A stretch of 17,339 nt of DNA, taken from positions 246 through 17,584 of the forward strand of contig DJXC01000104.1 in assembly GCA_002449575.1 (NCBI GenBank), written 5' to 3'. This DNA comes from Ruminococcus sp. UBA7014 (GTDB taxonomy: Bacteria; Bacillota; Clostridia; Oscillospirales; Ruminococcaceae). The notes under the pieces are model-generated. The model was not told the DNA's origin, did no database searches, and was given only the letters and a program-made list of their open reading frames with translations. The position numbers and the translations under genes were made by a program. Position 1 is the first letter of the stretch. Each line of letters starts with the position of its first letter. This document shows positions 8,094-15,081 of this stretch, one piece after another.

Positions 8094-8139
8094 CGTGCAG
8101 CGAAAGCGTAACTCCAGATTATACGCTTTCTGCACGATT
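8094..8139 (+). terminator. Intrinsic terminator or attenuator between dnaI-like gene and MATE gene
   Basis: CGTGCAG-C-GAAAGCGTA (8094-8110) pairs with TACGCTTTC-TGCACG (8122-8136), about 15 bp with one bulged C and an 11-base loop, followed by a seven-T run and more T-rich DNA. In the plus direction it is a textbook intrinsic terminator; on the minus strand no U tract follows. It can end the replication-gene transcript. Because a promoter lies just upstream and none is seen between it and the MATE start, it may also act as an attenuator in the MATE leader. Confidence 0.85.
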
Positions 8140-8177
8140 TTTTTATTTTATTCTAAATTTTTAGAGAGGTGTTTTTC

Positions 8178-9596
8178 TTGAAATCTCAGAATCAAAACAA
8201 AATGGCAGTCATGCCTGTGCCGAAGCTGCTGCTCAATATGGGGATGCCGATGATTCTTTCCATGGTCTTGCAGGCGGTCTATAATATCGTAGACAGTGCA
8301 TTTGTCTCGAATATGAAAGATACCGGCACAGATGCTGCCAATGCCCTGACATTGGTTTTTCCGGCACAGATGCTTATGGTTGCATTTGGAATTGGCACAG
8401 GTGTCGGCATGAATGCGCTTGTCTCGAAATGTCTGGGACAGAAGAATTCCGAAAAAGCTGGAAAGGCTGCCGGAAATGCATTTTTTCTTGCTGGTGTGAT
8501 GTTTCTTCTGTTTGTATTGTTCGGACTGTTCGGAGTCAAGCCCTATGTCATGTCACAGATTTCCGCTGAAACCAGTGCTGTTACTGTAGAAATGGCAGTT
8601 TCTTATCTCAGAATCTGCTGTATCTGTTCATTTGGAATTGTATTATTTTCAATTGCGGAAAAACTGCTGCAAGCTGCCGGAAATTCTTTATATTCGACCA
8701 TTGCACAGATTGCCGGCGCAGTCGTGAATATTATTCTTGACCCGATTCTGATTTATGGCTGGCTGGGCTGTCCGGAACTTGGTGTACAAGGTGCAGCACT
8801 GGCGACTGTAATCGGTCAGGTTGTTTCTGCCGGACTAGGAATTTTCTTTCATTTCCGAATCAACAAAGAGATTCCGAATTCTGTTTCCTGTCTGAAACCG
8901 GATATGCAGATTATCCGGGAAATTTATCAGATTGGTCTTCCAGCGATAATTGCACAGGCACTCATGTCTTTCATGACATACGGGCTGAATCTGATTCTTG
9001 TCAGAATCAGTGTACCCATGCAGACTGCATACGGCATGTATTATAAAATTCAGCAGTTTGTCTTATTTGCGGCATTTGGGCTGCGTGATGCAATCACACC
9101 AATCATTGCATTCAACCATGGTTCGGGGAATAAATCCAGAATTCGGGACGGCATAAAATATGGCATTCTTGATACAGGCGTTATTATGCTTGCCGGAACG
9201 CTTGCTGCTGAACTTTCTGCCAGTGCATTTGCGCACCTGTTCAGTATGAGCGGCAATACAGAAAAATTATTCCTCAGTGCTATGCATGTAATTTCCCTGA
9301 GTTTTGTATTTGCCGGGGCGAATATTGCTTTTCAGGGAATATATCAGGCATTGGACGGCGGGATTGAATCGCTTGTGATTTCTCTGCTTCGTCAGTTCAT
9401 TATTATTTTTCCTTTTATTCTGTTATTTGTGCATCTGGCACAGCAGAACCCCGAAAGAGCATGGCTTGTATGGGGTGCATTTCCGATAACAGAAGCAATT
9501 ACAGCAGTGATTGGCTGGATTCTGTTAAAGCGCATTTACAGAAAGCGTACTGCTGAACTTCGGTACAAACTTTTGTCCGAACCGGTACAGGCATAA
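8178..9596 (+). CDS. MATE-family multidrug/cation exporter
   Basis: 472 residues with about twelve membrane helices in two similar halves, as expected for the MATE family (usual length 440-480), which export organic cations, drugs or metabolites by sodium or proton antiport. The N terminus reads VPKLLLNMGMPMILSMVLQA followed by VYNIVDSAFVS, the typical first helix of bacterial MATE proteins (DinF/NorM-like branch); YGWLGCPELGVQGAALATVIGQ matches the conserved loop between helices five and six. I chose TTG 8178, eight bases after GAGAGG (8164-8169); the in-frame GTG at 8169 overlaps that ribosome site. It is a single gene with its own promoter, a leader containing a terminator-like hairpin, and a strong downstream terminator. 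The substrate cannot be told. Confidence 0.9.
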   Translation: MKSQNQNKMAVMPVPKLLLNMGMPMILSMVLQAVYNIVDSAFVSNMKDTGTDAANALTLVFPAQMLMVAFGIGTGVGMNALVSKCLGQKNSEKAGKAAGNAFFLAGVMFLLFVLFGLFGVKPYVMSQISAETSAVTVEMAVSYLRICCICSFGIVLFSIAEKLLQAAGNSLYSTIAQIAGAVVNIILDPILIYGWLGCPELGVQGAALATVIGQVVSAGLGIFFHFRINKEIPNSVSCLKPDMQIIREIYQIGLPAIIAQALMSFMTYGLNLILVRISVPMQTAYGMYYKIQQFVLFAAFGLRDAITPIIAFNHGSGNKSRIRDGIKYGILDTGVIMLAGTLAAELSASAFAHLFSMSGNTEKLFLSAMHVISLSFVFAGANIAFQGIYQALDGGIESLVISLLRQFIIIFPFILLFVHLAQQNPERAWLVWGAFPITEAITAVIGWILLKRIYRKRTAELRYKLLSEPVQA

Positions 9597-9602
9597 GAAA
9601 AG

Positions 9603-9633
9603 CCCTCACAGAAATCTGTGAGGGTATTTTTTT
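9603..9633 (+). terminator. Intrinsic terminator of the MATE gene
   Basis: A perfect 10-bp stem CCCTCACAGA (9603-9612) / TCTGTGAGGG (9615-9624) followed by TA and a seven-T run (9627-9633), starting seven bases after the MATE stop. The T tract is also where the GGDEF remnant becomes readable. Confidence 0.93.
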
Positions 9634-9846
9634 GCAATTCTTTGTCCATCCAGTCAGGAAGAAGAAATCCTGAAACTGATTGCAGAACTGAAAGCTTCTG
9701 TTCAGAACAAAAATTACAGTATCGCCATTGGATATGCAGAATATCATAAAGATTCCGATTTTGAAGAAATTTTCCGTCAGGCAGATATTATGATGTATGA
9801 TGACAAATTACGCACCAAACAGCTTTTACAGAAAAACAATTCCTGA
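9625..9846 (+). pseudogene. C-terminal remnant of a GGDEF (diguanylate cyclase) domain
   Basis: One frame is open from just after an in-frame TGA at 9619-9621 to the TGA at 9844-9846. From 9631 it reads FAILCPSSQEEE, then NKNYSIAIGYAEY and FRQADIMMYDDK. This is how a GGDEF domain continues: the F of GGDEF followed by A-I-L, then the conserved S-I-x-x-G-Y/I-A strand and the A-D-x-x-M-Y-x-x-K helix that ends the domain. The residues GGDE themselves and everything before them are absent; the frame runs into the MATE terminator instead. There is no start codon with a ribosome site, so I call it a non-functional fragment of a cyclic-di-GMP synthase gene, left after a deletion or after insertion of the MATE segment. 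It ends 10 bases before the convergent small membrane protein gene. Confidence 0.8.
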
Positions 9847-9856
9847 ACTGTCCGGA

Positions 9857-10237
9857 TTATGCCGAAGGCGGATTCTCAAGTTCTTCAATCAGTCGGAGAA
9901 TTTCCGGTGCAAGGCGTTTCCGGCGGACAGCAGTCATTTTCCGGAAGACCGGAACGGCTGCCGCCATAATGCACAACCCTGCAAGCCCCACTGGAATTCC
10001 GATACCAAAATTATGCATTTTGAAAATCATTGCCATACCGCCTCCGAATACCAGTGTTCCCATAACGCCTGCTAGAATGGAGACTACTGTTCCGGCACGT
10101 TCACAGCTTTTGTCAAGCTGACGAAGATATTCCAGTTTGTCATCCGGCGGACGGGACGGTTCATATTTTCGACGTATCTGTTCAATTTCGGCGTGTCGCT
10201 GTGCTGAATAGGTATAACTGAATTTTTCTTCACTCAT
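9857..10237 (-). CDS. Small two-helix membrane protein of the two-component operon
   Basis: 126 residues. A charged N-terminal part (1-45; FSYTYSAQRHAEIEQIRRKY) precedes two membrane helices (about 49-72 and 78-98), then a basic stretch (RKMTAVRRKRLAPEI) and a short helix. Similar small proteins occur next to two-component genes in clostridia and are sometimes labelled dihydropteridine reductase, a name the sequence does not support: no nucleotide-binding fold is visible. Its ATG (10237-10235) overlaps the stop of the histidine kinase gene by eight bases, so translation is likely coupled. A role as accessory or sensing partner of the kinase is inference only. No clear terminator follows it. 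Confidence 0.8.
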   Translation of the reverse strand: MSEEKFSYTYSAQRHAEIEQIRRKYEPSRPPDDKLEYLRQLDKSCERAGTVVSILAGVMGTLVFGGGMAMIFKMHNFGIGIPVGLAGLCIMAAAVPVFRKMTAVRRKRLAPEILRLIEELENPPSA

Positions 10238-11279
10238 GACTTTCAGCTCCTTCCGGCAGTATCACTGTAAACGTGCTGCCTTTGCCGATTTCGCTTTCAA
10301 CAGAGATTTCGGCATTGACAATATCAATAATTCTTTTGACCAGTGCAAGCCCCAAACCATTTCCCTTTGCGGCATGGGAAGTATCACCCTGATAGAACTT
10401 TTCAAAGATATGTTTTCCGGTATTGCTGTCCATGCCGCAGCCGGTATCTTTGATAGAAATGATGGCTTTCTGCTGTTCTTCGTGTAGTGTCAGCATAATT
10501 GTGCCGCCTTCTTCTGTAAATTTCAGTGCATTGGATATCAGATTATGCCAGACCAGACTAAGCAGTTCTGCATCGGCATAAATACTGACATCCTCGTCAA
10601 TTTCAGTTTCGAGACTGATATGTTTCTGTTCCCATTCAGATTCAAATTCGAGCAGACATTCACAGAGCTGCTCTGAGAGGGAATAATGCTGAACTTCCGG
10701 ATAAATCTGCTGATTTTCGAGTTTGTTCAGTTTCAGGATATTCACAATCAGAGCGGACAGCCGTGCAGCAGAATCGTCAATGGCTGCGGCATATTCTTTC
10801 CGTTCTGTTTCTGTAATATTTTCACTCCGGAGCAGTGTGGCATAATTGCGCATGACTGCAAGTGGCGTTTTCATCTCATGGGAAACATTGGAAACGAAAT
10901 CTGTCCGGAGTGTTTCCACACCGGAAAGTTCCTCCGCCATTTTATTGATATATGCAATAATTTCATTATATTCTTCCATACCTGAAATTGTCGGAAACGG
11001 TTCAATTCTGGTCTGGAAGTCTCCGTCAGTCATTTTTTCCAGTCCATGAATAATGCGCTGAACAGGTCTGTCCGTATAGAACTTTCGGCGGAGTGTATCC
11101 AGAATCCAGAATATCAGCGTAATAAACAATACATTGCCGAATGTCAGGGGGGCTGCCGTTTTCAGGTCTTCCGCCGAAAATTCCATAAAATGCAGAAACA
11201 GAAAGAAAGAACAGCTTACAACAAACGCAATCAGCAGAAAGAAAATAATAAATTTATAGATTCCGCTGAATTTTTTCAT
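10230..11279 (-). CDS. Sensor histidine kinase with two membrane helices
   Basis: 349 residues. Two membrane helices (about 8-30 and 46-62) are joined by an external loop of only about 15 residues, so the sensor is probably of the intramembrane-sensing kind that detects membrane state or a partner protein. A HAMP-like linker (about 63-118) leads to the dimerisation domain with phospho-acceptor His134 in FVSNVSHEMKTPL. The ATPase domain shows the N box (HNLISNALKF, 245-254), G1 (DTGCGM, 278-283), F box (IFEKFYQ, 291-297) and G2 (GNGLGLALVKRII, 306-318). All key residues are present. It overlaps the regulator gene by four bases (ATGA), showing a coupled operon, and overlaps the next gene by eight bases. 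Signal and targets are unknown. Confidence 0.95.
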   Translation of the reverse strand: MKKFSGIYKFIIFFLLIAFVVSCSFFLFLHFMEFSAEDLKTAAPLTFGNVLFITLIFWILDTLRRKFYTDRPVQRIIHGLEKMTDGDFQTRIEPFPTISGMEEYNEIIAYINKMAEELSGVETLRTDFVSNVSHEMKTPLAVMRNYATLLRSENITETERKEYAAAIDDSAARLSALIVNILKLNKLENQQIYPEVQHYSLSEQLCECLLEFESEWEQKHISLETEIDEDVSIYADAELLSLVWHNLISNALKFTEEGGTIMLTLHEEQQKAIISIKDTGCGMDSNTGKHIFEKFYQGDTSHAAKGNGLGLALVKRIIDIVNAEISVESEIGKGSTFTVILPEGAESHE

Positions 11280-11947
11280 TTGATAACCGCCTTATAGCCC
11301 AGACCATGGACTGTGACGATTTCAAAATCATGACAGTCCTGAAATTTTTCCCGGAGTTTCCGCATATAAACATCAACCGTCCGCAAACCGGAAGTGCTTT
11401 CCATATCCCAGAATTCGTCCATAAGTGCCGAACGGGTAAACGTCTTTTTGGGATAGGACAGCAGTTTATACAGCAGATTGAATTCTCTTACAGTCAGCGG
11501 AATTTCCTCACCGTTCAAAACGGCAGTACGTTCATCGGCATTCATGGTAAAACTGCCGACTGTCAGCTGCTTTGCCTGATTGATTTTTGCCCGGCGGAGC
11601 AGTGCGCCTATCCGGAGCAGAAGTTCATCCAGATTCACAGGTTTTGTCATATAGTCATCAATGCCGAGCCGATAGCCACGCTGTTTAGAATTCATATCAT
11701 CTTTTGCGGTCATGAACAGAAGTGGAATATCCTGATTCAGGCTGCGGACGGTTTCGGCGAATTCAAAGCCATCAATTCCGGGCATCATAATATCTGAAAT
11801 AATCAAATCGAACAATGCACCATACATTGCATTATAGGCATCATTGGCATTCAGACAGCCTATAGTCTCATAGCCGTTTTTATTCAGCCATGTACAGACG
11901 GTCTTATTCAGGTCTTTGTCATCTTCGACAACTAAAATTTTAAACAT
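11276..11947 (-). CDS. OmpR/PhoB-type response regulator
   Basis: 223 residues. The receiver domain has the acidic pair Asp9/Asp10, phospho-acceptor Asp52 in ISDIMMPG, Thr80 in FMTA and Lys102 in TKP. A winged-helix DNA-binding domain follows (about 123-222) with LTVREFNLLYKLL, RSALMDEFW, RTVDVYMRKLREK and the final VTVHGLGYKAVIK hairpin. It should be phosphorylated by the kinase encoded immediately downstream and act as a transcription factor. ATG 11947 is preceded by AGAGGTGA at about seven bases. An extended -10 box (11973-11968) and an inverted repeat upstream (11991-12030) could give autoregulation. Confidence 0.96.
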   Translation of the reverse strand: MFKILVVEDDKDLNKTVCTWLNKNGYETIGCLNANDAYNAMYGALFDLIISDIMMPGIDGFEFAETVRSLNQDIPLLFMTAKDDMNSKQRGYRLGIDDYMTKPVNLDELLLRIGALLRRAKINQAKQLTVGSFTMNADERTAVLNGEEIPLTVREFNLLYKLLSYPKKTFTRSALMDEFWDMESTSGLRTVDVYMRKLREKFQDCHDFEIVTVHGLGYKAVIK

Positions 11948-11967
11948 AAAATTTCACCTCTGTCATG

Positions 11968-11976
11968 ATTCTAGCA
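11968..11976 (-). promoter_or_regulatory. Extended -10 promoter of the two-component operon
   Basis: On the minus strand TGC-TAGAAT (11976-11968) forms an extended -10. No good -35 is found at 17 bases; a TTAACA (11999-11994) is 20 bases away, too far for ideal spacing. This suggests a promoter that needs an activator, possibly the regulator itself. Confidence 0.55.
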
Positions 11977-11990
11977 CAGTTATGTTTCTA

Positions 11991-12030
11991 TTTTGTTAAA
12001 ATTGCGCATGTTCACAGAAATTTTACAAAA
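11991..12030. promoter_or_regulatory. Inverted repeat upstream of the response regulator gene
   Basis: TTTTGTTAAAAT (11991-12002) and ATTTTACAAAA (12020-12030) are inverted copies differing by one missing base, separated by 17 bases. It sits directly upstream of the -10 box at 11968-11973, a suitable place for activator binding. A-T richness makes chance occurrence possible. Confidence 0.35.
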
Positions 12031-12042
12031 TTTGCAGAAAGA

Positions 12043-12065
12043 AAGCCGGGCTTGCTGTCCGGCTT
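12043..12065 (-). terminator. Likely terminator of the glutamate-cysteine ligase gene
   Basis: On the minus strand AAGCCGG (12065-12059) pairs with CCGGCTT (12049-12043), 7 bp with a nine-base loop, followed by a pyrimidine-rich TCTTTCT tract. It lies 11 bases beyond the stop codon and ahead of the regulator promoter. The U tract is interrupted, so strength is uncertain. Confidence 0.6.
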
Positions 12066-12076
12066 ATTTTAAATAT

Positions 12077-13273
12077 TCATAGCATCTGCGGCGGCGATAT
12101 AGGCAAGAGTCGGGGGTTTCTTGCTAATCTTTGATAAAAATTTTTGCCCCGGACTTGTTCACAGAGCCGTTTTTCCGTCAGTTTCTGTTTTTGATATTCT
12201 ATGACCGTCAGTGCTTCCGGGTGACTGGAAAATTTCTGTCTCATACGTTCAAGAATCTGCAAAGCCTGTTTTATTATGGTTTCTTCCGGATAATAAGCAG
12301 CAGCCTGCTGATGTCTGCTGACAGCCTGTTCCTGCTGTTCGGGAGTCAGTTCTGTATCTTCCTGATTTACAAGATACAGTATCAGCAGATGGGCAAACAG
12401 CAAATCTTTCCGGCTCACCCCCAGCGGACAGAGCGGATTCAAATCAAACATTCTCAGTTCGATATGGTCAACGCCGTTTTTCACCAGATTTTCGAGCGTA
12501 TTTTCTCCGCATGGTTTCAGGCGAATGGGCAGATACAGTTCACTGACGGAAAATAATAACCCTTTATTGACATATTCCTGAATGTCTGCTGCAAATGTTT
12601 CCAGACTGGTATGATTCAGCACGGGAACAAACTGATTCCAGTACCCTCTTGCGCTGTTCCGGAGAGAAGCTGTTTCACTCCGAATAATTCCCTGTAAGCC
12701 ATCACCATTGAGTGAAGCATCATAATCCGGACTTGCCGCAGTCAGCAGCACCAGAAGCCAGCTATGCCGGAATAACTGCCGATACAGCCGCAGATACAGC
12801 GCATTCCGGAACGAAGAAAAACTTTCCGTTCCGTCATACCATTCATGCAGAAGTGCATCAGAAAACGAAAAATTAAAATGTACACCAGAAAACAGCATCA
12901 GCCGCTTGCCGTATCGTTTTTCCAGAGCTTCACGGTAACTTTGTTTGAACGATTGTTCGCCGCCAAACCGTGCTATTGGAATCTCCTGTTCAGAATCGAA
13001 ATGCGGCGGATTGCTGTAAATCCAGAGAGTTTCCTCCTGTTGTGCAAGTTTTTCGACAGTCCGGTCATGCAGTGTTTGCAGAGACTGTAATACTTCGTCA
13101 ATGCTGTTACAGACCGGAGTGATTAATTCTACCTGATTTTCGCAGAAATCTCTTGTAATATTCGTTTCGTCCCCAAACGGATGAGGTGTCTGTGCCAGTC
13201 TGCCCCGTACATCGACACGCAGAGTTTCCCGTTCCAGACCAAAATTACCACTGTATAATAATTCCTGTTTCAT
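12077..13273 (-). CDS. gshA: Glutamate-cysteine ligase (GshA / N-terminal GshF type)
   Basis: 398 residues from ATG 13273. It should ligate glutamate and cysteine with ATP to gamma-glutamylcysteine in the cytoplasm. Family signatures: NFGLERETLRVD (10-21), the TPHPF segment, and ITRDFCENQVELITPV (39-54) with acidic residues for metal binding; further in are LFSGVHFNFSFSD and the HIELRMFDLNP segment of the active site. The length matches the ligase half of bifunctional GshF proteins; the C-terminal ATP-grasp glutathione synthetase half is absent and the gene ends cleanly at a stop. I prefer ATG 13273, which has GGGGGAGAG about ten bases upstream, to the in-frame TTG at 13309. It has its own consensus promoter (13404-13432) and a leader of roughly 125 bases. 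Confidence 0.9.
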   Translation of the reverse strand: MKQELLYSGNFGLERETLRVDVRGRLAQTPHPFGDETNITRDFCENQVELITPVCNSIDEVLQSLQTLHDRTVEKLAQQEETLWIYSNPPHFDSEQEIPIARFGGEQSFKQSYREALEKRYGKRLMLFSGVHFNFSFSDALLHEWYDGTESFSSFRNALYLRLYRQLFRHSWLLVLLTAASPDYDASLNGDGLQGIIRSETASLRNSARGYWNQFVPVLNHTSLETFAADIQEYVNKGLLFSVSELYLPIRLKPCGENTLENLVKNGVDHIELRMFDLNPLCPLGVSRKDLLFAHLLILYLVNQEDTELTPEQQEQAVSRHQQAAAYYPEETIIKQALQILERMRQKFSSHPEALTVIEYQKQKLTEKRLCEQVRGKNFYQRLARNPRLLPISPPQML

Positions 13274-13373
13274 AGCTGTCTCTCCCCCTCTGATGGCAAA
13301 ATTTTTCAATAGTCTATCCTATGCATCGGAATTTCTGATATGAACTGTTTCCGGCAGATTGAAAAATATTCTT

Positions 13374-13395
13374 ATTCTATATGATTGATAGGAAT
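13374..13395. promoter_or_regulatory. Imperfect dyad at the transcription start of gshA
   Basis: ATTCTAT (13374-13380) and ATAGGAAT (13388-13395) are inverted with one base missing, around a seven-base centre. The dyad lies just downstream of the -10 box, covering about +1 to +24, where a bound repressor would block transcription. Confidence 0.35.
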
Positions 13396-13403
13396 TATCT
13401 ATT

Positions 13404-13432
13404 ATTATACTCTATCTGTTCAGATTTGTCAA
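13404..13432 (-). promoter_or_regulatory. Consensus sigma-A promoter of gshA
   Basis: On the minus strand a perfect TTGACA (13432-13427), a 17-base spacer and a perfect TATAAT (13409-13404). It shares the AAT after the -35 and the AAT after the -10 with the tRNA promoters. The rest of the gap 13433-13503 is AT-rich with no gene seen. Confidence 0.88.
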
Positions 13433-13503
13433 TACCCTGATAATCTGTTTTCTATATCTGTTTTTTAGATATTCCAATAGAAAAAATCTATATCATAAAA
13501 ATA

Positions 13504-13529
13504 AAAAATCCTGCTGAAACAGGATTTTT
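13504..13529 (-). terminator. Intrinsic terminator of the ATP-grasp/HAD/membrane-protein operon
   Basis: On the minus strand AAAAATCCTG (13529-13520) and CAGGATTTTT (13513-13504) form a 10-bp stem with a six-base TTTCAG loop, followed by a T-rich run. It begins five bases after the stop of the membrane protein gene. The A/T flanks make it work in either direction, though no plus-strand gene ends here. Confidence 0.88.
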
Positions 13530-13533
13530 TTGC

Positions 13534-15081
13534 TTAATAGAATCCTTCTGTAATGCCGTTTCCGGTATTCGGATGTATGACTGACCATACACAGTCCACC
13601 GCAAACAGAATCAGCAAAACTGTACAGAGTATTTTTCGTTTTTTATTTGGAATCTGTTTCAGCAGATTATCTGTCACCGGAGCGATAAAATAAGTCACGG
13701 CAACCCCTGCAAGACCGAACACAGTCAGTCCTTCCAGACAAACTCTGCCGTTGATGTTCATGAAATAGCCGGTATAGTCCCACCATCTCTTGTGCGCTAT
13801 TTGTTCCAGAATCCATGATGTGAAATATTCCAGCGAACCGCAGAGAACAAATGCACTTGCAAACAGCAGAGCCGGCTTTTTGCGGAGTGGTTTCAGAAGA
13901 TAGATAATTACCAGTCCGCCTACACCATAAATCGGAAGCCACGGACCTGTCATTGTTCCCCGGTTGATGAATGAACCTTCATTCACCAGATAGAAGCACA
14001 CTTCAAACAGCCAGCCAATAAATGAAAACAGAAAGAAAAATAATATCGGTGTGTTGCCTGTATATATTTTTTCATAATCTGTTGTCAGCCATCTGTGTTT
14101 TTCCGGATGTGGTGTTGGTGATTTTTCGTCCGGATATGCTGCTGACCCGGCAAATGTCACTAACAGTTCATCATACAGAAGTTCACTTTCAGCAATCTTG
14201 GCTTTCTTTTGTTCTCTCAGTGCTGCATAAAATTCAGCATACAGGCATTCTTTATAGGGATTCAGGAAAAACTGGGAAAGCAGATGAAACGTTGCAGCAT
14301 CCAGCAGCACGCCCGGCAGAAATGACAAATCTATCAGAAATGAGCGGAATTTATCACCGTTTATCATCTGTCTGGAGATTGAAAAAGCTTCTTTTGACGA
14401 AATATTCGGATTCTCCGCCAAAATATAAGGAATCATCTTATATTCATAATATTTGATAATTCCGCCGATAATCGTCAGATTCCAGAGTGTCTGCCGGACG
14501 GAACGCAACAGCATAACTTTTGCTGTATTATTCATACTTCCGGTTTTGTATACAAATAAAATTCTGTCCGGTTTTGTGCCGGGGTAAAGCCTTCGCTCCA
14601 AAAAATAACGACATCTCCCTATCAGAAGCATATTTTTTACAAATACCCAGAACAATGCCGCCAGTATCACCATGATGAAAATCATAATAGATTCTGCTAT
14701 TTTACCTTGAAAAAGAATTTTATTCAGTCCGTTGAGAATTCCGAACCCCAAAGACCCGGAAGCTGTCACTTCATTCACAATCACGGAAAAATAGCCCATT
14801 GTATATTTTTCAGAAGAAGTTTCTGCATAGAGGCTGAAATCTATCGGAATCAGTTTTTGCTTTGCCACAAGTTCCCTCAGAATATCTGAATTGGTAAGCC
14901 GTTCTTCCCGGAGTTCATAGATAACTTGTTCCTGTTCACTGACGGTGTTTGTCCAGTTTGTAGCATACTGATAGCCATCATGCAGAATAAATCCTACCAG
15001 AAAAACAATCATGATATTTAAAAAATAATGTGTTTTCAGGTGTTGGAATGCAGGCTTATAAAGTGGTTTAATACTTTTCAT
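13534..15081 (-). CDS. Polytopic membrane protein: DUF975-like domain fused to CmpB-like ABC-transporter domain
   Basis: 515 residues from ATG 15081, with about nine to ten membrane helices. The N-terminal half has helices near 20-35 and 125-150 and a segment KMIPYILAENPNISSKEAF followed by SISRQMINGDKFRSFLI and NPYKECLYAEFYAALRE, which reads like the DUF975 family. After a hydrophilic linker (about 300-345) the C-terminal half, starting FFLFSFIGWLFEVCFYLV, matches the putative ABC-transporter type IV (CmpB) family, including GPWLPIYGVGG, LEYFTSWILEQ, WWDYTGYF and GRVCLEG. I chose ATG 15081 over the in-frame start at 15141: AGGAG lies four to five bases before it, and it reduces overlap with the HAD gene to 14 bases. 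It is the last gene of the operon. Transport is suggested by the family name only; no ATPase gene is present here. Confidence 0.8.
   Translation of the reverse strand: MKSIKPLYKPAFQHLKTHYFLNIMIVFLVGFILHDGYQYATNWTNTVSEQEQVIYELREERLTNSDILRELVAKQKLIPIDFSLYAETSSEKYTMGYFSVIVNEVTASGSLGFGILNGLNKILFQGKIAESIMIFIMVILAALFWVFVKNMLLIGRCRYFLERRLYPGTKPDRILFVYKTGSMNNTAKVMLLRSVRQTLWNLTIIGGIIKYYEYKMIPYILAENPNISSKEAFSISRQMINGDKFRSFLIDLSFLPGVLLDAATFHLLSQFFLNPYKECLYAEFYAALREQKKAKIAESELLYDELLVTFAGSAAYPDEKSPTPHPEKHRWLTTDYEKIYTGNTPILFFFLFSFIGWLFEVCFYLVNEGSFINRGTMTGPWLPIYGVGGLVIIYLLKPLRKKPALLFASAFVLCGSLEYFTSWILEQIAHKRWWDYTGYFMNINGRVCLEGLTVFGLAGVAVTYFIAPVTDNLLKQIPNKKRKILCTVLLILFAVDCVWSVIHPNTGNGITEGFY

Noticed and set aside
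9797..10075. Plus-strand frame between the GGDEF remnant and the kinase operon
   Set aside because: It overlaps the remnant and the antisense of the small membrane protein, lacks a ribosome site and looks like a reverse-strand shadow.
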